A stretch of DNA of 64,000 nt from positions 620,001-684,000 of the forward strand of contig NZ_RBAN01000003.1 of assembly GCF_003626655.1 (NCBI RefSeq), read 5' to 3'. This document shows, one piece after another, positions 31,495-40,265 of the stretch. How positions within the stretch are numbered: the stretch's first letter is position 1; each line of letters begins with the position of its first letter. The position numbers and the translations under genes were made by a program. Source of the stretch: Micromonospora costi. GTDB taxonomy: Bacteria > Actinomycetota > Actinomycetes > Mycobacteriales > Micromonosporaceae. The notes below the pieces were generated by a model that searched no databases, was not told where the DNA came from, and worked only from the letters and a program-made list of their open reading frames with translations.

Positions 31495-33455
31495 GCCGTC
31501 CCTCCGATCAGGACCGCGGCCAGCCCGATCAGCAGCGCGCCGGCCAGCACCCCGGCGGCAGCCCGGGGCAGCGCGGCGCGGTGCAGCACCGCCAGCCCGG
31601 CGCCGAGGCCGGACGCGGCCCGCCCGCTCCCCTCGACCGCGCCGTCGACCACCCGCTCGTCGCCCGCCCGCACGGCCCGGGCCAGCGCCCGGACGGGGCG
31701 TACGACGAGGGCGTGCTGGACGTCGTCGAGCCGGAACGCCGCCGCGAACACCGGCCGCAGCGGACCGAGCGCGGCGGCCGGGTCGGCCGCCGGGTCACGC
31801 CGCCAGCGGGCCCAGGCCAGGCCCGCCCCGAGGAGCAGCAGCGCCACCGGCAGCACGATCGACGGCGTGAGGTGCACGAGCGGCTCGGCCGGGAGCAGGT
31901 CGGACGGGTGCTCGGGGCTGGCCAGCGGCTCCGGCTGGAGCCGGTCGGCGAACGGGGCCGCGAACCCGGCCAGGCCGAGCACCGCGGCCGGCACGGCGAG
32001 CAGCAGCACCGGCCAGCGCAGCGTGCCCGGCGCGTCGTGCGGACGGGCCAGCGGCACCCGGGTCTCGCCGAGGAACGTGCGCAGCAGCAGGCGGGTGGCG
32101 TACCAGGCGGTGACCGCGACGCCGACCAGCCCGGCGAGCCAGACCAGCCAGCCGACCCAGGACGGGGTCGGGCCCTCGCCGTCGAGGGCGGCGGCCTGCG
32201 CCACGGCGAGGACGCCGTCCTTGCTCCAGAAGCCGGCCAGCGGCGGCACGCCGGCCAGGGCGCCCAGCCCCACCGCCGTGCACCAGAACGTCACCGGCAT
32301 GCTGCGCCGCAGCCCGCCCATGCGCGACATGAGCGTGGTGCCCACGGCGTGGATGACCGCGCCCGCGGCGAGGAACAGCAGCGCCTTGAACGCCGCGTGG
32401 GTGAGCAGGTGGAACAGTGCCGCCGCCGGGGAGCCGACGGCGAGCGCGCCCGTCATGTAGCCGATCTGGGACACCGTCGACCAGGCGAGCACCCGCTTGA
32501 TGTCGTCCTGGGCGGTGGCCGCGAACGCGCCGAGCAGCAGCGTGACCGAGCCGAGCACACCGAGCACGGTCAGCGCGACCGGCGCCGCCTCGAAGAGCGG
32601 GTAGAGCCGGGCGACGGCGTACACGCCGGCCGCGACCATGGTGGCCGCGTGGATGAGCGCGCTGATCGGCGTCGGACCGGCCATCGCGTCCGGCAACCAG
32701 GTGTGCAGCGGGAACTGGGCGCTCTTGCCCGCGACCCCGGCGAGCAGCAGCAGGCAGGCGGCCGTGAGCGTGCCGGAGGCGTGGTCGTGGGCCAGCACGT
32801 CGGCGATCCGGAAGCTGCCCGCCGACACGCCGAGCAGCGCGATGCCGAGCAGGAAGCCGACGTCACCCACACGGGTGACCAGGAACGCCTTCATGGCAGC
32901 GGCGGGCGCCTCGGGCAGCCGGCGGTCGTGCGCGATGAGCAGGTACGAGCAGAGGCCCATCACCTCCCAACCGACCAGCAGCAGTAGGAGGTCGCCGGAC
33001 ACCACGACCAGCAGCATGGCCGCCGTGAACAAGCTGATCTGCGCGGCGTACGGCGGGTAGCGGTGGTCGACGTCGACGTCGTCGTGCGGCCCGCGCTTGA
33101 GGTAGCCGATCGAGTAGACCTGCACGGCCAGCGCGACCGCGGCGACCGCCACGGCGACCAGGGCCGCGACGCCGTCAAGCCGGACGCCGAGGGTGACCCG
33201 CAGCCCGCCCAGGTCGACCCAGGTGGTGCGCGCCTCCGCCGGCCCGTCCAGGGTGGCCAGCAGGGCGACCGCCAGCACGAGCGCACCGGCCGCGCCGGCC
33301 ACACCGAGGGTGATGGCGGCCCGGCGGGCGCGCTGTTCGACGTCGACGCCGTCGCCGTTCAGGCCGCGCGGCGAGGGCGGCAGCAGCAGGCCGACGAGAC
33401 CGGCCGCCAGCGGTACGACCGGCAGCAGCACGCCGAGCAGCGTGGAGGTCGTCAC
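31491..33455 (-). CDS. nuoL: NADH-quinone oxidoreductase subunit L
   Basis: 654 residues, the usual size for NuoL with its long lateral helix. Conserved motifs: LLVGWEVMGLCSYLLI, FPLHTWLPDAMAGPTPISAL and LAWSTVSQIGYMTGALAVGS. It is the terminal proton-pumping subunit of the membrane arm. Starts at a GTG overlapping the nuoK stop. Confidence 0.96.
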   Translation of the reverse strand: MTTSTLLGVLLPVVPLAAGLVGLLLPPSPRGLNGDGVDVEQRARRAAITLGVAGAAGALVLAVALLATLDGPAEARTTWVDLGGLRVTLGVRLDGVAALVAVAVAAVALAVQVYSIGYLKRGPHDDVDVDHRYPPYAAQISLFTAAMLLVVVSGDLLLLLVGWEVMGLCSYLLIAHDRRLPEAPAAAMKAFLVTRVGDVGFLLGIALLGVSAGSFRIADVLAHDHASGTLTAACLLLLAGVAGKSAQFPLHTWLPDAMAGPTPISALIHAATMVAAGVYAVARLYPLFEAAPVALTVLGVLGSVTLLLGAFAATAQDDIKRVLAWSTVSQIGYMTGALAVGSPAAALFHLLTHAAFKALLFLAAGAVIHAVGTTLMSRMGGLRRSMPVTFWCTAVGLGALAGVPPLAGFWSKDGVLAVAQAAALDGEGPTPSWVGWLVWLAGLVGVAVTAWYATRLLLRTFLGETRVPLARPHDAPGTLRWPVLLLAVPAAVLGLAGFAAPFADRLQPEPLASPEHPSDLLPAEPLVHLTPSIVLPVALLLLGAGLAWARWRRDPAADPAAALGPLRPVFAAAFRLDDVQHALVVRPVRALARAVRAGDERVVDGAVEGSGRAASGLGAGLAVLHRAALPRAAAGVLAGALLIGLAAVLIGGTA

Positions 33456-33841
33456 CGCGCCTCCCTCCCGTCGGTGTCCCGCGGGTCGGCGGGGCCGCCC
33501 ACCGTGGCCGGCACCTCGGCGGGTACGACGGCCGGCGGCTCGGCCAGCGGCACCTCGTCGACGGCCACGGTGGCCCGCAGCCGGTAGAGCTGGAGCACGA
33601 TGGCCAGACCCACGCCGACCTCGGCGGCGGCCAGCACGATGACGAACAGCGCGAAGACCTGCCCGCCGTGCGGCAACGCCGCCCGCACCGTGGTGTCCGC
33701 GGTGACCAGGATCAGGTTGACCGCGTTGAGCATCAGCTCCACGGCCATCAGGACCAGGACGGCGTTGCGGCGGCGGAGCACGCCGTACGCGCCGAGGCCG
33801 AACAGCAGCGCCGCCGTGACGTACGGGATGACCGGCCTCAC
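33452..33841 (-). CDS. nuoK: NADH-quinone oxidoreductase subunit K
   Basis: 129 residues. The three membrane helices include VLVLMAVELMLNAVNLILVT and FALFVIVLAAAEVGVGLAIV, with the two conserved glutamates that carry protons. The core is about 100 residues, so this copy has an extra tail of about 30 residues rich in Pro, Val and Ala after the last helix. GTG start overlapping the nuoJ stop. Confidence 0.93.
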   Translation of the reverse strand: MRPVIPYVTAALLFGLGAYGVLRRRNAVLVLMAVELMLNAVNLILVTADTTVRAALPHGGQVFALFVIVLAAAEVGVGLAIVLQLYRLRATVAVDEVPLAEPPAVVPAEVPATVGGPADPRDTDGREAR

Positions 33842-34365
33842 CGGGCCTCCGTTCCGCGCGCCGGCGCGGTTCGCCCGATGTCCGGACGGGACAGCACGAC
33901 GGCGCCGACCAGCGCGGCGAGCAGCAGCACCGAGAGCACCTCGAACGGCAGCACCCAACCGCGGAAGATCTCGCCGCCGAGCCGCTCGGCCGTGCCCGCC
34001 TCGGGCAGGTCCACGGCCGTCCACCGGTACGCGTCGACCAGCAGCGCGGCGAGGCCGAGCCCCGCCCCGCCGCCGATGAGGCCGGCCGGCCAGCCGGGCC
34101 GGTCGAGGTCGTCGGAGGCGCCGATGGGCGCCCGGGTGAGCATCACCGCGAACAGCAGCAGCACCACCACGGCGCCCACGTAGATGAGGACCTGCACCCA
34201 GGCCACCAGTTCGGCGGTGAGCACCAGGTAGTCGCCGGCCAGCGCGCCGAGGCAGACCACCAGGTAGAGACCGGCCCGGACCAGGTGCTTCGTGGTGACC
34301 ACGAGGACACCCGAGCCGACCGCCACCGCGCCGAGCGCGAGCAGCAGCACGTCCGCACCGGTCAT
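33838..34365 (-). CDS. nuoJ: NADH-quinone oxidoreductase subunit J
   Basis: 175 residues, about five membrane helices. LVAWVQVLIYVGAVVVLLLF is the characteristic third helix of NuoJ. The ATG at 34365 overlaps the nuoI stop (ATGA). The longer open frame beyond it belongs to a different frame of nuoI and is not used. Confidence 0.94.
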   Translation of the reverse strand: MTGADVLLLALGAVAVGSGVLVVTTKHLVRAGLYLVVCLGALAGDYLVLTAELVAWVQVLIYVGAVVVLLLFAVMLTRAPIGASDDLDRPGWPAGLIGGGAGLGLAALLVDAYRWTAVDLPEAGTAERLGGEIFRGWVLPFEVLSVLLLAALVGAVVLSRPDIGRTAPARGTEAR

Positions 34366-34979
34366 GGGGTCGCCTCGCCGGGCGCGCCGGGCTCGGGGCG
34401 TACCGGTGGCGCGGCGGGCCGGGCGGCGGGGACCGCGGCCTTGCGGGCGGCGCTGGCCTCCTCCTTGGCCGGTTCCCCGTGGGGGTCGTGCGCCGGCGGC
34501 GGCGGGACGGTGCCCATCCACTCGCCGAGGTGGTCCTTGTCGTGCAGCAGATCCTTGATGTCGTACTCGGCGTACTCGAACTCCGGCGACCAGTAGAGCG
34601 CGTCGAACGGGCAGACCTCGACGCAGATGCCGCAGTACATGCAGAGCGAGAAGTCGATGTCGAACCGGTCGAGCACGTTGCGCTGGCGGGGGCGGGCGGC
34701 GCCCGGCACCGCCACCTCCTCCTTGTGGGAGTCGATGTAGATGCACCAGTCCGGACACTCGCGGGCGCAGAGCATGCAGACCGTGCAGTTCTCCTCGAGC
34801 AACGCGATCACCCCGCGCGAGCGGGGCGGCAGCTCGGGGGCCACGTCCGGGTACTGCTGGGTGACGGAACGCCGGGTCATCGTCTTCAGCGTGACCGCCA
34901 GCCCCTTGACCAGGCCCGCGCCCGGCAGGCCGCGGTCACCGGCTCTGTCGTCCGGTGTGCGCTCGCTGCGGTCGGTCAT
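34362..34979 (-). CDS. nuoI: NADH-quinone oxidoreductase subunit I, 2x[4Fe-4S]
   Basis: 205 residues. Two four-cysteine motifs, CTVCMLCARECP (about 70-81) and CMYCGICVEVCP (about 115-126), hold two [4Fe-4S] clusters that pass electrons to the quinone site. The C-terminal 60 residues form an Ala/Pro-rich tail not seen in typical NuoI. ATG 34979 is chosen; an ATG three codons upstream is equally in frame. It is the first gene of the I-to-N run and is divergent from the Uma2 gene. Confidence 0.94.
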   Translation of the reverse strand: MTDRSERTPDDRAGDRGLPGAGLVKGLAVTLKTMTRRSVTQQYPDVAPELPPRSRGVIALLEENCTVCMLCARECPDWCIYIDSHKEEVAVPGAARPRQRNVLDRFDIDFSLCMYCGICVEVCPFDALYWSPEFEYAEYDIKDLLHDKDHLGEWMGTVPPPPAHDPHGEPAKEEASAARKAAVPAARPAAPPVRPEPGAPGEATP

Positions 34980-35082
34980 GCGGACCATCCTGCCCTGTGC
35001 CACCGGCGCGCGCGACCACCACCCGACCCTGACCGGCGGTACCGTGGACTCGGGGAGAACGACGCGCCTGGAAGGACCCGCC

Positions 35083-35658
35083 ATGACCGCCGCGCTGCAG
35101 AGCGACTACCCGCCCGAGGGCGGGTGGACGACAGACGATCTGGATGCGCTGCCCGAGGATGGCCGCCGCCGGGAACTGCTCGATGGAGTGCTGCTGACGT
35201 CGCCCTCTCCCACCCGCACGCACCAGACCATCGCGATGCGTCTCGGTGTCGCGCTCGAAGCCGAGTGCCCCGAGGAATACGACGTCACGCAGGGGGTCGA
35301 GGTGCGGATGAGCAAGACCCGCTCCTTCATCCCGGACGTACTGGTGACCACGTCCGCCGCGGCGGCGCGCGAACCGTCCCGATACGAGCCGCACGAGGTG
35401 GTTCTCGCCATCGAGGTCGTCTCCCCGAGCACCCGCTCGATCGACCGGGTGTTGAAGCCGGCGCTCTACGCCCAGGCCGGCATCCCGTACTACTGGCGGG
35501 TCGAGACGGAGGATGGCGCCCTGGAGGTCATCACCTACCGCATCGACGCGGTGAACGAGATCTACACCGAGACCGGTCGGTGGACGAAATTCGTCGACAC
35601 CGGCGAGCCCTTCCCGATCAACCTACCGATCAGTCGGATCACCCCGCGGAGCCGGTGA
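35083..35658 (+). CDS. Uma2 family endonuclease (DUF820)
   Basis: 191 residues. PD-(D/E)xK-like core: Asp in RSFIPDVLVTT, Glu in VVLAIEVVSPSTRSIDR and Lys in VLKPALYAQAGIPYYW. The N-terminal DDLDALPEDGRRRELLDGVL is also typical. Uma2 proteins are restriction-endonuclease-like and very common in actinomycetes, but their role is unclear. Its last 20 bases overlap the converging SnoaL-like gene. Confidence 0.9.
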   Translation: MTAALQSDYPPEGGWTTDDLDALPEDGRRRELLDGVLLTSPSPTRTHQTIAMRLGVALEAECPEEYDVTQGVEVRMSKTRSFIPDVLVTTSAAAAREPSRYEPHEVVLAIEVVSPSTRSIDRVLKPALYAQAGIPYYWRVETEDGALEVITYRIDAVNEIYTETGRWTKFVDTGEPFPINLPISRITPRSR

Positions 35659-36073
35659 TCCCGCCAGCGGGCGGCAGCATCTCGACGCCGAGCTGCTGGA
35701 GGAGCTGGAACAGTTCGTTGCAGCTCCACACGTCCACGATCCGACCGGCGTCGTCGAAGCGCAGGAACGTGGCACCCGAGTAGCTGACCACCTGGTTGGT
35801 GGGTGGCACCGGCCCGAACCGTCCGGCCTGCGTGCCGGCCGCCCGCCAGTGCACGGCCACCCGGTTGCCGGCGGCCACCAGGTCGACGATCTTGTAGCGC
35901 AGGTCCGGGAAGGCCGCCCGGCGATCCCGGTGCCAGGCCAGCGTCGCCTCCGGGCCGGTGCCGCCGCCCAGGCCTGGGCACTCCGGTGCGACGAGGTCGT
36001 ACGCCGACTCCTCGCGCCCGGCGTTCCACACATCGGTGACGAACCGCCGCGCCGCGGCCTCCGTGTCGGTCAC
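35639..36073 (-). CDS. SnoaL-like polyketide cyclase family protein
   Basis: 144 residues with the NTF2-like fold of SnoaL ester cyclases: (M)TDTEAAARRFVTDVWNAG, AAFPDLRYKIVDLVAAGNRV and VVSYSGATFLRFDDAGRIVD. Members include aldol cyclases and many proteins without known substrate. No polyketide genes are nearby. GTG start at 36073; a longer frame upstream is possible but unsupported. Confidence 0.82.
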   Translation of the reverse strand: MTDTEAAARRFVTDVWNAGREESAYDLVAPECPGLGGGTGPEATLAWHRDRRAAFPDLRYKIVDLVAAGNRVAVHWRAAGTQAGRFGPVPPTNQVVSYSGATFLRFDDAGRIVDVWSCNELFQLLQQLGVEMLPPAGGITGSAG

Positions 36074-36170
36074 CGGTGCAGGGTAACGCCGGGCGGGTGA
36101 GCGCACTCACCACGCCCGACGCCCGCCGAGCGGCCAGAATGGGGCGAGGCGACACGATCGGAGGAACGGC

Positions 36171-37241
36171 GTGGGCACGACCAGCGAGGGTGGATCGACC
36201 GGCACCGGCGAGGAGGCTCTGCTGCGCACCGGCGGCAAGTACGTCGAGCCGGGCGGCGAGTTCACCCGCGACCAGCGTTACATCGCGACGCGGATCACGG
36301 CCGACGGGCGGGACGGCTGGCCGGTGGAGCGCGGGCGGTACCGGCTGGCGGTCAGCCGCGCCTGCCCGTGGGCGAACCGGCTGATCATCGTCCGCCGGCT
36401 GCTCGGCCTGGAGGACGACCTCTCCATGGCGGTGGCCGGGCCCACGCACGACAAGCGGAGCTGGACGTTCGACCTCGACCCGGACGGGCGTGACCCCGTG
36501 CTCGGCATCGAGCGGCTGGCCGAGGCGTACTTCAAGCGCTTCCCCGGCTACGACCGGGGCATCACCGTGCCGGCGATCGTGGACGTGCCGACCGGGCAGG
36601 TGGTGACCAACGACTACGCGCAGATGAGCCTCGACCTGTCCACCGAGTGGACGGCGTACCACCGCGACGGCGCGCCCGAGCTGTACCCGGAGCGGCTGCG
36701 CGCGGAGATCGACGAGGTCAACGCCGTGGTGTTCCGGGACGTCAACAACGGCGTCTACCGCTGCGGGTTCGCCGGCAGCCAGGAGGCGTACGAGAAGGCG
36801 TACCACCAGCTGTTCAACCGGCTGGACTGGCTGAGCGACCGCCTGCGCGACCAGCGGTACCTGGTGGGCGACACCATCACCGAGGCGGACGTGCGGCTGT
36901 TCACCACGCTGGTCCGCTTCGACCCCGTCTACCACGGTCACTTCAAGTGCAACCGGCAGAAGCTCACCGAGATGCCGGTCCTGTGGGCGTACGCCCGCGA
37001 CCTGTTCCAGACGCCGGGCTTCGGCGACACCATCGACTTCGACCACATCAAGCGGCACTACTACGAGGTGCACCGGGACATCAACCCGACCGGCGTCGTG
37101 CCGCTCGGCCCCGACCTCGCGAACTGGCTCACCCCGCACGGCCGGGAGGCGCTCGGCGGCCGCCCGTTCGGCGACGGCACCCCGCCCCCGCCGCCCCCGC
37201 CGGCAGAGCGCGTCGACCCCGCACACACCCCGCTGCGCTGA
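36171..37241 (+). CDS. Xi-class glutathione S-transferase / glutathionyl-hydroquinone reductase-like protein
   Basis: 356 residues. The N-terminal domain has the catalytic Cys in SRACPWANRLIIVRRLLGLE. The typical long helical C-terminal domain follows (NDYAQMSLDLSTEWTAYHRD, VGDTITEADVRLFTTLVRFD, YARDLFQTPGF). These enzymes reduce S-glutathionyl-hydroquinones. Actinomycetes use mycothiol instead of glutathione, so the thiol used here is uncertain. Starts at a GTG. It splits the complex I genes between nuoI and nuoH. Confidence 0.93.
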   Translation: MGTTSEGGSTGTGEEALLRTGGKYVEPGGEFTRDQRYIATRITADGRDGWPVERGRYRLAVSRACPWANRLIIVRRLLGLEDDLSMAVAGPTHDKRSWTFDLDPDGRDPVLGIERLAEAYFKRFPGYDRGITVPAIVDVPTGQVVTNDYAQMSLDLSTEWTAYHRDGAPELYPERLRAEIDEVNAVVFRDVNNGVYRCGFAGSQEAYEKAYHQLFNRLDWLSDRLRDQRYLVGDTITEADVRLFTTLVRFDPVYHGHFKCNRQKLTEMPVLWAYARDLFQTPGFGDTIDFDHIKRHYYEVHRDINPTGVVPLGPDLANWLTPHGREALGGRPFGDGTPPPPPPPAERVDPAHTPLR

Positions 37242-37259
37242 GCCGGGGCCCGGGCAGGG

Positions 37260-38222
37260 TCAGAGCGCCACGCGCACGGCGGCGGTGAGGACGAGCTGGG
37301 CGAGCGACGCGGGGACCAGCACCAGCCAGCACAGGCGCTGGAGCTGGTCCTCGCGCAGCCGGGGGTACGACACCCGGAGCCAGATGATCAGGAAGGCGAC
37401 GGCGAACACCTTCAGCAGCGTCCAGAGCCAGCCGAGCTGCGCGTCGGCGAACGGGCCGTGCCAGCCGCCCAGGAACAGCACCGTGGTGAGCGCGGCGATC
37501 ACCACGATGCCGACGTACTCGGCCAGCAGGAAGAACGCGAACCGCAGGCCCGTGTACTCGGTCATGAAGCCGAACACCAGCTCGGAGTCGGCCACCGGCA
37601 TGTCGAACGGCGGCCGGCGGATCTCGGCGAGCCCGGCGAGGAAGAAGACGATCATCGCGGGGGCCTGCCAGAGCAGCCACCACGGGCGCCACGCCTCGAC
37701 GATGCCGGACAGGCTCAGCGTCCCCGCGGCCATCGCCACCGAGGCGGCCGCCAGCACCAGCGGCAGCTCGTAGCCGAGCAGCTGGGCGGCGCCGCGCAGC
37801 CCGCCGAGCAGGCTGTACTTGTTGGCCGACGCCCACGCCGACATGAGCACCGCCAGCACGCCGATGCCCACCACCGCGAGCACGAAGAACAGCCCGACGT
37901 CCAGCGGCTGCCCCACCAGGTCGCCCGGGCCGAGCGGGATCACCAGCAGCACCAGCAGGTACGGCACCAGGGCGACGGCCGGAGCGAGCCGGAAGACCGG
38001 CCGGTCCGCCTCGCGCGGCGTCACGTCCTCCTTCTGCACGAACTTGATCCCGTCGGCGACGAGCTGCGCCCACCCGTGGAACGCGCCCGCGTACATGGGA
38101 CCGAGCCGGCCCTGCATGTGCGCCATCACCTTGTGCTCGGCCTGGCCGACGAGCAGCGGCAGGGTGAGGAAGGCGACCAGCACGCCGGCCACCCGGATCA
38201 GCAGCTCCACCCAGAGCGGCAT
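37260..38222 (-). CDS. nuoH: NADH-quinone oxidoreductase subunit H
   Basis: 320 residues, eight or so membrane helices. It lines the quinone chamber. Conserved loops: ERKVMAHMQGRLGP is read here as EHKVMAHMQGRLGPMY, then GIKFVQKEDVTPREADR and IRRPPFDMPVADSELVFGFM. The ATG overlaps the nuoC stop by one base (TGATG). Confidence 0.95.
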   Translation of the reverse strand: MPLWVELLIRVAGVLVAFLTLPLLVGQAEHKVMAHMQGRLGPMYAGAFHGWAQLVADGIKFVQKEDVTPREADRPVFRLAPAVALVPYLLVLLVIPLGPGDLVGQPLDVGLFFVLAVVGIGVLAVLMSAWASANKYSLLGGLRGAAQLLGYELPLVLAAASVAMAAGTLSLSGIVEAWRPWWLLWQAPAMIVFFLAGLAEIRRPPFDMPVADSELVFGFMTEYTGLRFAFFLLAEYVGIVVIAALTTVLFLGGWHGPFADAQLGWLWTLLKVFAVAFLIIWLRVSYPRLREDQLQRLCWLVLVPASLAQLVLTAAVRVAL

Positions 38223-39082
38223 CAGGGCGTACCTCCGTCGTCGTCGGCCCGCTCGGTCGCCGCCGGGCCCTGCCGCGACGGACGGTCGGCGGGCGGGCCG
38301 GAGCGGGCCGCGCCGGGAGCGCGACCGCCGGGCGCGCCCGGCAGCGGACCGGCGTCACTCGCGCCCGGCGCGGGACCGGCGTCGCTCGCGCCCCGGCCGG
38401 GGCCGGCGTTGGCGGTACGCGCGGGACGGGCCGGACGCTCGCGCGCCGGCCGGGCCGGTACGCCGCCACGCGGTCCCTCCCCCGCGCCGCCCGCGCCCGC
38501 CGGGGTCGGCACCACGCCCCACTCGCCCGGCGCCGGCACACCCGGCGGGCGGATCGGCCGCCGGCCACCGCCGGCCTCGGACTCGCCGGGCTCCTTGGCG
38601 CCCGGCCACGGCTTGGCCACCCGGGAGGCCAGCACGAACTCCTTGCGCAACGGGTGGCCCTCGAACTCGGGGGGCAGCAGCAGCGGGAGCAGCCCGTCGT
38701 GGCCGGCGAAGTCGATGCCGAACATCTCGTGCGTCTCCCGCTCGTGCCACGCCGCACCGGGAAAGACGTCGACCACCGAGGCCACCGAAGGCGTCTCCCG
38801 GGGCACGCGGGTGCGCAGCAGCAGGCCGTGCCGGTGCCGCGTGGACCACAGGTGGGCCACCACGTCGAACCCCTCGGCCAGCTCGTCGACGGCGGAGAGC
38901 CAGTCGAAGAAGTCACAGTGCAGCTCCGCGTCGTCGCGGGCCGCCCGGACCGCGTCCCGCCAGGTCGCCGCCGGCACGTCGACGGTGGCGCGCGCGTGCC
39001 GCTGGCCACCGGAGACCGACGGGGTGGCCTCGGCCGGCGCCAGCAGCGCGGCCATCCGGGCACCGACCTCTTCCGGAGTCAT
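38222..39082 (-). CDS. nuoC: NADH-quinone oxidoreductase subunit C with long low-complexity tail
   Basis: 286 residues. The first 150 hold the 30-kDa-subunit domain (HCDFFDWLSAVDELAEGFDV, AWHERETHEMFGIDFAGHDG, HPLRKEFVLASR). The remaining 120 or so are Pro/Gly/Ala/Arg-rich and have no counterpart in typical NuoC. NuoD, normally next, is absent here. The ATG at 39082 is chosen from the start of homology. The open frame beyond it runs opposite to the dehydrogenase and is ignored. Confidence 0.9.
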   Translation of the reverse strand: MTPEEVGARMAALLAPAEATPSVSGGQRHARATVDVPAATWRDAVRAARDDAELHCDFFDWLSAVDELAEGFDVVAHLWSTRHRHGLLLRTRVPRETPSVASVVDVFPGAAWHERETHEMFGIDFAGHDGLLPLLLPPEFEGHPLRKEFVLASRVAKPWPGAKEPGESEAGGGRRPIRPPGVPAPGEWGVVPTPAGAGGAGEGPRGGVPARPARERPARPARTANAGPGRGASDAGPAPGASDAGPLPGAPGGRAPGAARSGPPADRPSRQGPAATERADDDGGTP

Positions 39083-39197
39083 GCCGCTGATCCTAGGGCG
39101 CGTGCTGGCGGATCGTGCCGGGCCGCCCGCAGGCGTGGTCGCTCGGGTCGCGGGCATCTGCCGCTTTGCGAGGCGGGACGCGGGCGGGCAGGCCAAG

Positions 39198-40253
39198 ATG
39201 AGGACTGTGCGCGCTGTGACTGTGACACCCGGAGTCGCCGATTCACTGGAGCTGGTCGAGGACCAGCCCGAACCGGCTGCTGAGGAGGGCGCGATCCTCG
39301 TCGAGGCGCTGGCCGTCGGTATCTGCGGCACCGACCACGAGATCATCGCCGGGCAGTACGGCGAGGCGCCGCCCGGTGAGCGGCGTCTGGTGCTGGGGCA
39401 CGAGTCCCTCGGTCGCGTCCTGGAGGACCCGACCGGCACGCTTCAGCCCGGTGACCTGGTCGTCGGTATCGTCCGCCACCCCGACCCGGTGCCCTGCACG
39501 AACTGCGCCGTCGACGAGTGGGACATGTGCCGCAACGGCCGCTACACCGAGCACGGCATCAAGGCCCTGCCCGGCTTCGCCCGGGAACGCTGGCGCCTCC
39601 AGCCCCGGTTCGCCGTCCCGCTGGACCGGTCGCTCGGCCAGGTCGGGATGCTGCTCGAACCGACCAGTATCGTGGCCAAGGCCTGGGACCACGTCGAGCG
39701 GATCGGGCACCGGGCCGAGTGGCAACCGCGGACCGTCCTGGTCACCGGCGCCGGGCCCATCGGCCTGCTCGCCGCCCTGCTCGCCAGCCAGCGCGGGCTC
39801 GTGGTGCACGTGCTCGACCTGGCCACCACCGGCCCGAAACCGGAACTGGTCCGCGCGCTGGGCGCCACGTACCACTCGACGCGGGTCGACGACCTGGACT
39901 TCGACCCGGACGTGGTCATCGAGTGCACCGGCGCGCCCAAGGTGGTGCTCGACGTGATGTGCAAGGCCGCGCCCACCGGGATCGTCTGCCTGGCCGGGGT
40001 CTCCAGCGGCGGCCGCACCATCGACTTCGACGCGGGCGCGCTCAACCGCTCGCTGGTGCTGGAGAACAACGTGGTCTTCGGGTCGGTGAACGCCAACCGC
40101 CGGCACTGGGACCTGGCCGCCGAGGCGCTGCGTCGCGCCGACCCGCTGTGGCTGGCCTCGCTCATCAGCCGGCGCGTCCCCGTTTCCGGGTACGCCGACG
40201 CGTACGTCCCGGGGCCCAACGACATCAAGGTCGTGCTGGAGTTCGCGGTCTGA
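39198..40253 (+). CDS. Zinc-dependent glucose 1-dehydrogenase-like MDR protein
   Basis: 351 residues. Medium-chain dehydrogenase layout: catalytic zinc site GICGTDHEIIAGQYGEAPPG and GHES, a structural-type Cys region (VPCTNCAVDEWDMCRNGRYT), then the Rossmann motif VLVTGAGPIGLLAALLASQR. The whole sequence resembles bacterial and archaeal glucose dehydrogenases, which oxidise sugars with NAD(P). ATG 39198 is listed; a GTG at 39207 giving MRAVTVTPG is a strong alternative. Divergent from nuoC. Confidence 0.88.
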   Translation: MRTVRAVTVTPGVADSLELVEDQPEPAAEEGAILVEALAVGICGTDHEIIAGQYGEAPPGERRLVLGHESLGRVLEDPTGTLQPGDLVVGIVRHPDPVPCTNCAVDEWDMCRNGRYTEHGIKALPGFARERWRLQPRFAVPLDRSLGQVGMLLEPTSIVAKAWDHVERIGHRAEWQPRTVLVTGAGPIGLLAALLASQRGLVVHVLDLATTGPKPELVRALGATYHSTRVDDLDFDPDVVIECTGAPKVVLDVMCKAAPTGIVCLAGVSSGGRTIDFDAGALNRSLVLENNVVFGSVNANRRHWDLAAEALRRADPLWLASLISRRVPVSGYADAYVPGPNDIKVVLEFAV

Positions 40254-40265
40254 GCGGGTCGCCGG

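Noticed and set aside
30151..33587. Long plus-strand frames across nuoM and nuoL
   Set aside because: Antisense shadows of the membrane subunits, composed of Arg/Gly/His/Gln-rich text.
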